Source of the DNA: Microcella sp.
GTDB taxonomy: Bacteria > Actinomycetota > Actinomycetes > Actinomycetales > Microbacteriaceae
Direction: 5' to 3'
Assembly: GCA_020216895.1 (NCBI GenBank)
Contig: JAIWOM010000069.1
Span: forward strand, 1 to 7,531
Length of the DNA: 7,531 bases
The notes under the pieces were generated by a model that searched no databases, was not told the DNA's origin, and saw nothing but the letters and a program-made list of their open reading frames with translations. Numbering within the stretch: position 1 is the first letter of the stretch; every line of letters begins with the position of its first letter. A program made the translations under genes and the position numbers. Shown here piece by piece: positions 1-5,105 of the stretch.

Positions 1-486
1 GATCGCCCACACCGCCGGCCGCGGCAGCACGACGAGGGTCTCGGGGCTGCGCGGATCGATGACCACGCGGTCGGTGTGCTCGGAGGCGGCGGCCAGGGCG
101 ACGCGCACCGCGTCCGCGGGCACCGGGCGAGCATCCGGCCGCCACCGGCGCATGGCGTCGACGGAGGAGAACACCGGCAGGATCGGGCGCCCGTCGGGGC
201 CGGCGACGGTGATGATCGAGAGCTCCTGCGTCTTGTCGACGACGAGGCCCGTGTCGGTCACGCCGGTCTCGCCGGCGACCGCGACGAGCGGGATGAGGAA
301 CCGGCAGCCGCGCACGGCGTCGACCACCGAGGCGATCGTCGTCGACCCGGCGCGGAAGGCGGCCATCGCAGCCACGAACTCCGGCGGCGCGGAGCCGTCA
401 TCGGCGGCGCTGGCGTTCGGCTCGAACCGCCGCCCCTCCCAGGGCTGACCGGCCGAGTCGGCCGGTCGATCAGCGGCCGGCGACAT
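1..486 (-). CDS. SseB family protein, 5' part (3' end beyond window)
   Basis: The first 162 codons are in the window and the frame is open to the left edge, so the C-terminus is missing. The chosen ATG (486-484) gives [20 protein letters not shown], followed by a proline-rich stretch and an alpha/beta domain. Recognisable SseB-type parts are FLIPLVAV near residues 63-70, the segment [17 protein letters not shown] around 85-101, and [13 protein letters not shown] around 103-115. The start lies inside priA (17-bp overlap), with no clear Shine-Dalgarno, so translation is probably coupled to priA. No in-frame start is found between the priA stop and residue 45 or so, which supports the overlapping ATG. 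The molecular role of SseB-domain proteins in actinobacteria is not established; enterobacterial SseB is linked to serine metabolism. Its place at the end of the his operon is suggestive of co-expression only. Family assignment is from motif memory and fairly secure. Confidence 0.82.
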   Translation of the reverse strand, partial: MSPAADRPADSAGQPWEGRRFEPNASAADDGSAPPEFVAAMAAFRAGSTTIASVVDAVRGCRFLIPLVAVAGETGVTDTGLVVDKTQELSIITVAGPDGRPILPVFSSVDAMRRWRPDARPVPADAVRVALAAASEHTDRVVIDPRSPETLVVLPRPAVWAI

Positions 487-1219
487 CCAGCGCTTCGGGC
501 AGGGTGAACGCGCCCGCATAGAGCGCCTTGCCGACGATCGCGCCCTCGAGGCCGAGCGGCACGAGCTCGCGGAGCGCGGCGATGTCGTCAAGGCTCGAGA
601 CGCCGCCCGAGGCGATCACGGGTCGGTGGGTGCGCTCCATGACCGAGCGCAGCAGGTCGAGGTTCGGGCCCTTGAGCGTGCCGTCCTTGGTGACGTCCGT
701 GACGACGTAGCGCGCGCAGCCGGCAGCCTCGAGGCGCTCGAGGACGGCCCAGAGGTCACCGCCCTCCTCGGTCCAGCCGCGGGCGGCGAGCGTCGTTCCC
801 CGCACGTCGAGACCGACCGCGATCGCCTCGCCGTACTCCGCGATGACGTGCGCGGCCCACTCGGGGTTCTCCAGCGCGGCCGTGCCGAGGTTGATGCGCT
901 TGGCGCCCGTGGCGAGCGCGGCCTCGAGGCTGGCGTCGTCGCGGATGCCGCCGGAGAGCTCGATGTTGACGTTCTTGGGCGTCGTCTTGACGACCTTCTT
1001 GATGATCGAGCGGTTGCTCCCGCGCCCGAAGGCCGCGTCGAGGTCGACGAGGTGGATCCACTCGGCGCCCTGCTCGGCCCACTCGTGCGCGGCATCGATC
1101 GGGTCGCCGTAGCTGGTCTCGGTGCCGGCCTCCCCCTGGGTGAGGCGCACGGCCTTGCCTCCAGCGACATCCACCGCCGGAAGCAGGGTGAGGGCGGGGA
1201 CGGTCGAGAACTCGCTCAT
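470..1219 (-). CDS. priA: PriA, bifunctional HisA/TrpF phosphoribosyl isomerase
   Basis: A 249-residue cytoplasmic (beta/alpha)8-barrel enzyme. It opens the ribose of ProFAR in histidine synthesis (HisA step); actinobacterial members also isomerise phosphoribosylanthranilate (TrpF step). Visible landmarks are LLPAVDV with Asp17, AVRLTQG with Arg25, [29 protein letters not shown] with Asp138, [11 protein letters not shown] with Arg147 and Trp149, [13 protein letters not shown] with Asp175, and the phosphate-binding IASGGVSS and GAIVGKALY. The RGW segment and the two acid/base aspartates are the PriA signature, so I favour the bifunctional enzyme over plain HisA. The ATG at 1219 is preferred over a TTG two codons upstream (1225) because AGAAAG lies 6 nt before the ATG. 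It follows hisH after an unusual 126-bp gap and overlaps the SseB gene at its 3' end. No trpF is visible here, and the window cannot show whether one exists elsewhere. Confidence 0.95.
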   Translation of the reverse strand: MSEFSTVPALTLLPAVDVAGGKAVRLTQGEAGTETSYGDPIDAAHEWAEQGAEWIHLVDLDAAFGRGSNRSIIKKVVKTTPKNVNIELSGGIRDDASLEAALATGAKRINLGTAALENPEWAAHVIAEYGEAIAVGLDVRGTTLAARGWTEEGGDLWAVLERLEAAGCARYVVTDVTKDGTLKGPNLDLLRSVMERTHRPVIASGGVSSLDDIAALRELVPLGLEGAIVGKALYAGAFTLPEALDVAGR

Positions 1220-1345
1220 CGACAACTTTCTGATCGGATCACTCGCGGACTCGCCGGTTCCCGGCGGCCAAACACAAGATCGTACTCCGTCGCGCTCGGG
1301 AGCCCGGCCAGCATCGACGCGGGCGGTCGGGGCGGCGACAGCGGG
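1220..1345 (-). promoter_or_regulatory. hisH-priA intercistronic gap with two inverted repeats
   Basis: This 126-bp non-coding stretch interrupts an otherwise tightly packed operon. It holds a perfect 6-bp inverted repeat with a 3-nt loop (arms CGCCGG and CCGGCG, 1252-1266) and an 11-bp odd-centred inverted repeat TGATCGGATCA (1231-1241) ending 12 bp before the priA start. On the minus strand TACGAT at 1284-1279 resembles a -10 box, but I see no matching -35. The gap could hold an internal promoter, an mRNA processing site or a protein operator. No T-tract follows the hairpin, so it is not a classical terminator. Function is unassigned. Confidence 0.35.
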
Positions 1346-1975
1346 TCAGAGGGTTCCGAGCCAGTTCGACAGCAGGCGGAGCCCCGCCTGCCCCGACTTC
1401 TCGGGATGGAACTGGGTGGAGCTCAGCGGGCCGTTCTCGACCGCGGCGATGAACCGCTCGCCGTGCTCGGCCCAGGTGACCAGCGGCGCGGGGATCGCCG
1501 GGTGCGGGTCGAGCGTCCACTCGTGGGCGGCGTAGGAGTGCACGAAGTAGAAGCGCTCGTCGTGCAGGCCGTCGAACAGGCGCGAGCCCTCGGGTGCCTC
1601 CACCGTGTTCCAGCCCATGTGCGGCACCGTCGGGGCGTGCAGCGCCGTGACCGTGCCCGGCCACTGGCCGAGCCCCTCAGTGACCTCGCCGCGCTCATCA
1701 CCGCGCTCGAACAGGATCTGCTGGCCCACGCAGATGCCCAGCACCGGGCGGCCGCCGGCGAGGCGCCGGTCGATCAGCTCGTCACCGCGCACGGCGCGGA
1801 GGGCATCCATGACCGCACGGAACGCGCCCACGCCGGGCACCAGGAGGCCGTCGGCGGCCAGCACGCGCTCGCGGTCGGCCGTCAGCTCGACCCGGGCTCC
1901 TGCCGCCTCGACCGCCTTCGCCGCCGAGTGGACGTTGCCGGAGCCGTAGTCGAGCACAACCACGCGCGGCGCCAC
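1346..1975 (-). CDS. hisH: Imidazole glycerol phosphate synthase glutaminase subunit HisH
   Basis: A 209-residue class I glutamine amidotransferase, cytoplasmic, which feeds ammonia from glutamine to the HisF synthase subunit to make IGP and AICAR. The catalytic triad is complete: nucleophile Cys82 in [11 protein letters not shown], with His190 and Glu192 in TQFHPEKSG. The oxyanion-side PGVG motif is at 47-50, the N-terminal strand [10 protein letters not shown] is intact, and PHMGWNTV (118-125) and FYFVHSYA (142-149) are typical of HisH. Length is normal for the family. The start is GTG (1975-1973), 5 bp after the hisB stop, without a strong Shine-Dalgarno, so it is likely coupled to hisB. 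The partner hisF is not in the window. The residue after VG in the nucleophile elbow is Gln where many HisH proteins have Met; this is a conservative oddity and not a sign of inactivation. Confidence 0.96.
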   Translation of the reverse strand: MAPRVVVLDYGSGNVHSAAKAVEAAGARVELTADRERVLAADGLLVPGVGAFRAVMDALRAVRGDELIDRRLAGGRPVLGICVGQQILFERGDERGEVTEGLGQWPGTVTALHAPTVPHMGWNTVEAPEGSRLFDGLHDERFYFVHSYAAHEWTLDPHPAIPAPLVTWAEHGERFIAAVENGPLSSTQFHPEKSGQAGLRLLSNWLGTL

Positions 1976-1980
1976 GCCGG

Positions 1981-2586
1981 TCAGAGCGCGCCCTTCGTCG
2001 AGGGGATGCCCTGGACGCGCGGGTCGTGCTGCACGGCCTGGCGGAAGGCGCGCGCGAAGGCCTTGAACTCGGCCTCGGCGATGTGGTGCGGGTCGCGCCC
2101 GCCGAGCACGGTCAGGTGCACGGTCAGACCCGCGTGCATGGTGATGGCCTCGAACACGTGCCGGACCATCGAGCCGGTGAAGTGGCCGCCGATCAGGTGG
2201 AACTCGAAGCCGGCCGGCTCACCGCTGTGCAGGAGGTACGGGCGGCCGCTGACGTCGACGACGGCCTGGGCGAGCGCCTCGTCGAGCGGCACGAGGGCAT
2301 CACCGAAGCGGGCGATGCCCGCCTTGTCGCCGAGCGCCTGCGCGATGGCGGTGCCGAGCACGATGCCGGTGTCCTCGACCGTGTGGTGCACGTCGATGTC
2401 GGTGTCGCCGCGGGCCGTCACGTCGAGATCGACGAGCGCGTGCTTCGCGAACGCCGTCAGGAGGTGGTCGAAGAAGGGCACGGTCGTCGAGATGGACGAA
2501 CGGCCGGTGCCGTCGAGGTTCAGCCGCAGCGCGATCGACGACTCGCTCGTCTCCCGGCTCAGCTCGGCGATGCGGGGGGTGCTCAC
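1981..2586 (-). CDS. hisB: Imidazoleglycerol-phosphate dehydratase HisB
   Basis: A 201-residue monofunctional dehydratase that converts imidazole glycerol phosphate to imidazole acetol phosphate, a manganese enzyme of 24-subunit assemblies in this family. The metal and substrate motifs are all present: FFDHLL at 38-43, DVHHTVED at 65-72 and [15 protein letters not shown] at 166-180, with the C-terminal GIPSTKGAL. There is no fused histidinol-phosphatase domain, so this is the actinobacterial single-domain form and not the enterobacterial fusion; the phosphatase must be encoded elsewhere. It starts with GTG at 2586-2584, sharing a 4-bp GTGA overlap with the hisC stop, which points to translational coupling. 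The stop is 5 bp before hisH. Its product is the substrate of HisC just upstream in the operon. Confidence 0.97.
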   Translation of the reverse strand: MSTPRIAELSRETSESSIALRLNLDGTGRSSISTTVPFFDHLLTAFAKHALVDLDVTARGDTDIDVHHTVEDTGIVLGTAIAQALGDKAGIARFGDALVPLDEALAQAVVDVSGRPYLLHSGEPAGFEFHLIGGHFTGSMVRHVFEAITMHAGLTVHLTVLGGRDPHHIAEAEFKAFARAFRQAVQHDPRVQGIPSTKGAL

Positions 2587-3677
2587 CGGCCCATCCTAGC
2601 CAGCACGTCGAGGAACTCCGTGGTCTCGTCGGGGGTACCAGCCGTGACCCGGAGGTGGTTCGGCAGCCCGACGTCGCGGATGAGGATGTCGTGGGCGAGC
2701 AGGTACTCGAAGGTCGCCTGCGGGTCGGCGACCCCGCCGAACAGCACGAAGTTCGCCCAGCTGTCGTGCGGGGCGTAGCCCAGCCCCGCCAGCTCGACGA
2801 GGAGACGGTCGCGCTGCGCGCGGATCGCGTCGACCGTGCGCAGCATCGTCGGAGCATGCTCGAGCGCGGCCACCGCGGCCGCCTGGGTGAGCGCTGACAG
2901 GTGGTACGGCAGGCGCACGAGCCGGAGCGCATCGATCACCGCGGGGTCGGCGGCGAGGTAGCCCAGGCGGGCACCGGCGAAGGCGAAGGCCTTGCTCATC
3001 GTGCGCGAGACCACGAGACGCTCGCGGCCGGGCAGCAGGCTCAGTGCGTCCGGCTCCCCCGCGGGCATGAACTCGGCGTAGGCCTCGTCGACCATGACGA
3101 TGCCGCGGCTCGCCTCGTAGACCGCCGCGATCGTGTCGAGGCCGAGCGGCGTGCCGGTCGGGTTGTTCGGCGCGCAGAGGAAGACGACGTCGGGATCGTG
3201 CCGCTCGACGGCCGCCGCGGCGGTCTCGGGGCTCAGCCGGAAGTCGGCATCGCGCTGCCCCGTCACCCAGGTCGTTCCGGTGCCCGCGGCGATGATCGCG
3301 TGCATGGAGTACGTGGGCGGGAAGCCCAGCACCGTGCGACCGGGACCGCCGAAGGCCTGCAGCAGATGCTGGATGACCTCGTTGGAGCCGTTCGCGGCCC
3401 AGATCTGCTCGGGGGCCACCGTGACCGGCGACGCGGATGCGGTGCTCAGGTAGCCCGCGAGGTGCTCGCGCAGCGCGGAGAACTCGCGGTCGGGATACCG
3501 GTTCACCGAGCGGAGGGCCCGCTCGACCGCGCGCGTGACGTGCTCGACGACCTCGTCCGGAACCGGGTGGGTGTTCTCGTTGACGTTCAGGGCGATGCGC
3601 ACGGCCTTCTGCGGAGCACCGTAGGGCGTCAGGCCCCGCAGGTCGTCGCGGATCGGCAGGTCTGCGAGGCTCGTCAC
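2583..3677 (-). CDS. hisC: Histidinol-phosphate aminotransferase HisC
   Basis: A 364-residue fold-type I PLP aminotransferase that converts imidazole acetol phosphate and glutamate to histidinol phosphate and 2-oxoglutarate. The PLP lysine is Lys229 in [18 protein letters not shown], with Arg237 as phosphate ligand. Asn171 sits in CAPNNPTG, Asp197 and Tyr200 in MVDEAYAEF, and the carboxylate-binding arginine is probably Arg343 in [22 protein letters not shown] and the VNRYPD segment mark the HisC subgroup. I chose the GTG at 3677, giving a [20 protein letters not shown] start typical of the family. The in-frame ATG at 3719 would add 14 residues of arginine-rich sequence with no resemblance to family members. 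A -10-like TACGAT ends 6 nt before the GTG, so the mRNA is probably leaderless. First gene of the local his operon. Confidence 0.95.
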   Translation of the reverse strand: MTSLADLPIRDDLRGLTPYGAPQKAVRIALNVNENTHPVPDEVVEHVTRAVERALRSVNRYPDREFSALREHLAGYLSTASASPVTVAPEQIWAANGSNEVIQHLLQAFGGPGRTVLGFPPTYSMHAIIAAGTGTTWVTGQRDADFRLSPETAAAAVERHDPDVVFLCAPNNPTGTPLGLDTIAAVYEASRGIVMVDEAYAEFMPAGEPDALSLLPGRERLVVSRTMSKAFAFAGARLGYLAADPAVIDALRLVRLPYHLSALTQAAAVAALEHAPTMLRTVDAIRAQRDRLLVELAGLGYAPHDSWANFVLFGGVADPQATFEYLLAHDILIRDVGLPNHLRVTAGTPDETTEFLDVLARMGR

Positions 3678-3709
3678 CCGGCCATCGTAGTCGCGGGCGC
3701 CTGAGCGCC
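3677..3709 (-). promoter_or_regulatory. Probable leaderless his operon promoter, with small hairpin
   Basis: On the minus strand the hexamer TACGAT (3689-3684) fits an actinobacterial -10, and 6 nt separate it from the GTG of hisC, placing transcription start at or next to the first base of the start codon. There is no Shine-Dalgarno. I find no good -35. Just upstream an inverted repeat with 5-bp arms GGCGC/GCGCC and a 4-nt loop (3696-3709) could be a weak end signal for the LysM transcript or part of the promoter region; no T-tract follows it. Confidence 0.5.
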
Positions 3710-3729
3710 TCTCGCGCATGAGGGGCGGA

Positions 3730-4083
3730 TCAGTCGGCGTAAGCGGCCGGGACGATGAGCACCTGGCCGGGCAGCACCGCTCCGCCGGCGAGACCGTTGA
3801 CGGCGACCAGGTCGGCGACGACGTCGGCGGTGGCCGCGTCGGGCGCGAGCTCCTCCGCCAGGCTCCAGAGCGACTGACCCGCCTGGACGGTCACGGTCTC
3901 CGGGGCCGCGGTCGAACCGGCGACCGCGCCACCGCCGTTGAGGGCGACGCCGAGCAGGCCGAGCACGAGCGGGAGCGAGACGAGGGCAGCGACGACGAAG
4001 CGGCCGCGACGGGTGAGCCGCAGGCGGGTGCGTGCGACCGACGGCATGGCGAAGTCCGTGCTGCTGTAGGTGATGCTGCTCAT
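3730..4083 (-). CDS. Small membrane-anchored LysM protein, putative SOS division inhibitor
   Basis: A 117-residue protein. Residues 1-28 are a basic cytoplasmic tail (RTRLRLTRRGR), 29-48 one hydrophobic segment (FVVAALVSLPLVLGLLGVAL), 49-61 a Gly/Ala linker, and 62-112 a single LysM domain (TVTVQAGQSLWSLAEEL, then VNGLAGGAVLPGQVLIVP). This predicts a type II membrane protein with LysM outside, contacting peptidoglycan. The ATG at 4083 has a good Shine-Dalgarno (AGAGAGG, 8 nt upstream). It is divergent from lexA and its predicted promoter overlaps LexA-like half-sites. Established counterparts in this position are YneA of Bacillus, Rv2719c/ChiZ of M. tuberculosis and DivS of C. glutamicum, all SOS-induced division inhibitors. 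The architecture and context are seen; the division-inhibitor role is inferred. No hydrolase domain is present. It could instead be a housekeeping envelope protein. Confidence 0.9.
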   Translation of the reverse strand: MSSITYSSTDFAMPSVARTRLRLTRRGRFVVAALVSLPLVLGLLGVALNGGGAVAGSTAAPETVTVQAGQSLWSLAEELAPDAATADVVADLVAVNGLAGGAVLPGQVLIVPAAYAD

Positions 4084-4131
4084 GTCATCGACCTCTCTGA
4101 TCGTGGTCCTCGATGAACTCGAGGGGGTACA

Positions 4132-4153
4132 GGCCCCCCGGCGCCGGGGGGCC
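4132..4153. repeat. 22-bp perfect GC palindrome in the LysM-gene leader
   Basis: The sequence is a perfect inverted repeat: arms GGCCCCCCG and CGGGGGGCC around a GCGC centre. In the minus-strand transcript of the LysM gene this would be a very stable 9-bp stem with a tetraloop, about 50 nt before the start codon. A second copy of CCGGGGGG lies at 4155-4162, so the C6 run at 4134-4139 could pair with either G6 run. No T-tract follows on either strand, so an intrinsic terminator of the usual kind is not supported. Confidence 0.75.
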
Positions 4154-4206
4154 GCCGGGGGGTGCATCCGTCTCTCGGCCGGGAGAGCCGGATGCGAACC
4201 TGTGTT

Positions 4207-4222
4207 TCGAACATACCTTCTA
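4207..4222. promoter_or_regulatory. Degenerate LexA operator over the LysM-gene -10
   Basis: TCGAACATACCTTCTA matches the actinobacterial SOS box TCGAAC-N4-GTTCGA at 10 of 12 defined positions: a perfect left half-site and four of six in the right. It covers the predicted -10 of the LysM gene. Two more CGAAC half-sites flank it, at 4195-4199 and 4224-4228, but they score lower as full boxes (about 8 and 9 of 12). Confidence 0.5.
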
Positions 4223-4238
4223 TCGAACACAGATACAA
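4210..4238 (-). promoter_or_regulatory. Predicted promoter of the LysM gene
   Basis: On the minus strand a -35-like TTGTAT (4238-4233) is followed by exactly 17 bp and a -10-like TATGTT (4215-4210). Transcription would start near 4203, giving a leader of about 120 nt that contains the GC palindrome. TCGAAC motifs lie in the spacer (4223-4228) and on the -10 (4207-4212), so bound LexA would block polymerase. Predicted by eye, no experiment. Confidence 0.55.
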
Positions 4239-4277
4239 CCCTTGTCGCCCGATTCGGCACCGGATCACGGGACACGC

Positions 4278-4293
4278 TCGAACAGATGTTTGA
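4278..4293. promoter_or_regulatory. LexA operator (SOS box) of lexA
   Basis: TCGAACAGATGTTTGA matches TCGAAC-N4-GTTCGA at 11 of 12 defined positions; the one change gives GTTTGA in the right half. It overlaps the -35 of lexA, the standard place for autorepression. It is about 40 bp from the -35 of the divergent LysM gene and could contribute to its control too. Confidence 0.88.
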
Positions 4294-4318
4294 GCAGAGC
4301 CCGAGAACTGGATAGAGT
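4290..4318 (+). promoter_or_regulatory. Predicted lexA promoter
   Basis: A -35-like TTGAGC (4290-4295), a 17-bp spacer and a -10-like TAGAGT (4313-4318) form a good SigA-type promoter. Transcription would start near 4325, giving a leader of roughly 67 nt. The -35 shares its first four bases with the LexA box, so LexA binding and polymerase binding are mutually exclusive. Confidence 0.65.
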
Positions 4319-4371
4319 TTCGAGGGTCGCGAGAACAGTGAACCCGTGACCCCCGACATTCCGACGGGGAC

Positions 4372-4386
4372 CTCCGACGATCGGAG
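4372..4386 (+). promoter_or_regulatory. Hairpin covering the lexA ribosome-binding site
   Basis: CTCCGA and TCGGAG are perfect 6-bp arms around a CGA triloop. The 3' arm contains the GGAG Shine-Dalgarno (4383-4386), 5 nt before the lexA ATG. A second, weaker stem, CCCCG/CGGGG with a 9-nt loop, lies just before it (4351-4369). If it folds in the mRNA, the first hairpin would lower or tune LexA translation. Confidence 0.45.
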
Positions 4387-4391
4387 CCGTG

Positions 4392-5084
4392 ATGGCCGAT
4401 GAGACCGAGTTCGGTGGCGCGACCCGCCGCCGCACCACCCTGAGCGAGAAGCAGCGTGCGATCCTCGGCGTGATCCAGGCGTCCGTCGCCCGTCGCGGCT
4501 ACCCGCCGAGCATGCGCGAGATCGGCGAGGCCGTGGGGCTCGCATCCCTCTCGAGCGTGTCGCACCAGCTGGGCCAGCTCGAACTCGCCGGCTACCTGCG
4601 GCGCGACCCGAATCGGCCGCGCGCCCTCGAGGTGCTCATCGACCTCGAGCACGACGCCGGGGGCAGCGGCGGCATCGGCTCGGAGACCGTGCCCGGCCCC
4701 TCCGTGGGCGACGCCGCGATGGTGCCGCTGGTCGGCCGCATCGCGGCGGGTATTCCGATCACGGCCGATCAGATGGTCGAGGAGGTCGTTCCGCTCCCCC
4801 GGCAGCTCGTCGGCAAGGGCGAGCTCTTCATGCTCACCGTCGTCGGCGACTCGATGATCGACGCGGCGATCTGCGACGGCGACTGGGTCGTGGTGCGGCA
4901 GCAGAGCACCGCCGAGAACGGCGAGATCGTCGCCGCCATGCTCGACGGGGAGGCCACGGTCAAGGTGTTCAAGCAGCGCGACGGCCACACCTGGCTGCTG
5001 CCGCAGAACTCGGCCTACGAACCCATCCTGGGCGACCAGGCGACCGTGCTGGGCAAGGTCGTGGCGGTGCTGCGCTCGGTCTGA
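4392..5084 (+). CDS. lexA: LexA repressor, SOS regulator
   Basis: A 230-residue transcriptional repressor and self-cleaving S24 protease. Residues 17-80 form the winged helix ([20 protein letters not shown], then the recognition region [14 protein letters not shown]), followed by a Gly-rich linker (88-106). The cleavage bond is Ala119-Gly120 in GRIAAGIPI, the nucleophile Ser154 in VVGDSMID and the base Lys191 in EATVKVFK, so autocleavage on RecA filaments should work. I chose the ATG at 4392, 5 nt after GGAG; the GTG directly before it (4389) would leave only 2 nt. A SOS box overlaps its -35, predicting autorepression. The SOS response is induced by single-stranded DNA bound by RecA. It is divergent from the LysM gene and converges on hflX with a 12-bp gap. 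Identification is secure. Confidence 0.98.
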   Translation: MADETEFGGATRRRTTLSEKQRAILGVIQASVARRGYPPSMREIGEAVGLASLSSVSHQLGQLELAGYLRRDPNRPRALEVLIDLEHDAGGSGGIGSETVPGPSVGDAAMVPLVGRIAAGIPITADQMVEEVVPLPRQLVGKGELFMLTVVGDSMIDAAICDGDWVVVRQQSTAENGEIVAAMLDGEATVKVFKQRDGHTWLLPQNSAYEPILGDQATVLGKVVAVLRSV

Positions 5085-5090
5085 GCCCGT

Positions 5091-5105
5091 GCGCGACTAG
5101 CGCGC
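5091..5105. terminator. Inverted repeat at the lexA-hflX convergence, possible two-way terminator
   Basis: Arms GCGCG (5091-5095) and CGCGC (5101-5105) flank an ACTAG loop that contains the hflX stop codon. Two G-U pairs could extend the stem in RNA. The stem is short and no T-tract follows on either side, so termination strength is doubtful. It is the only candidate between two genes that run into each other. Confidence 0.3.

Larger units (their letters stand above)
4084..4391. promoter_or_regulatory. Divergent LysM-gene/lexA regulatory region
   Basis: This 308-bp region has no credible gene. From left to right it holds the Shine-Dalgarno of the LysM gene (4092-4098), a small hairpin with arms CTCGA/TCGAG (4109-4123), a 22-bp GC palindrome followed by a second G6 run, and a cluster of CGAAC half-sites over the LysM promoter. 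After about 40 unremarkable bases come the main LexA operator, the lexA promoter and two small hairpins before the lexA start. The stretch 4200-4240 is distinctly more AT-rich than the flanking genes, as expected for promoter DNA. Confidence 0.8.

Noticed and set aside
626..2599. A 657-codon open frame on the plus strand across priA, hisH and hisB
   Set aside because: It is antisense to three secure genes and its product is rich in Arg, Ala and Gly with no recognisable domain. Long shadow frames are expected at this GC content.
3678..3719. In-frame ATG 14 codons upstream as the hisC start
   Set aside because: The extra peptide MRERRSGARDYDGR is not HisC-like, and the TACGAT -10 lies inside it.
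4132..4153. GC palindrome as a bidirectional intrinsic terminator
   Set aside because: No T-tract follows on either strand, and it lies inside the predicted leader of the LysM gene and not at a gene end.
4080..4988. A 302-codon minus-strand open frame opposite lexA and its promoter
   Set aside because: It would cross the regulatory region and the LexA operator, has no domain, and conflicts with the LysM gene promoter. Shadow of lexA.
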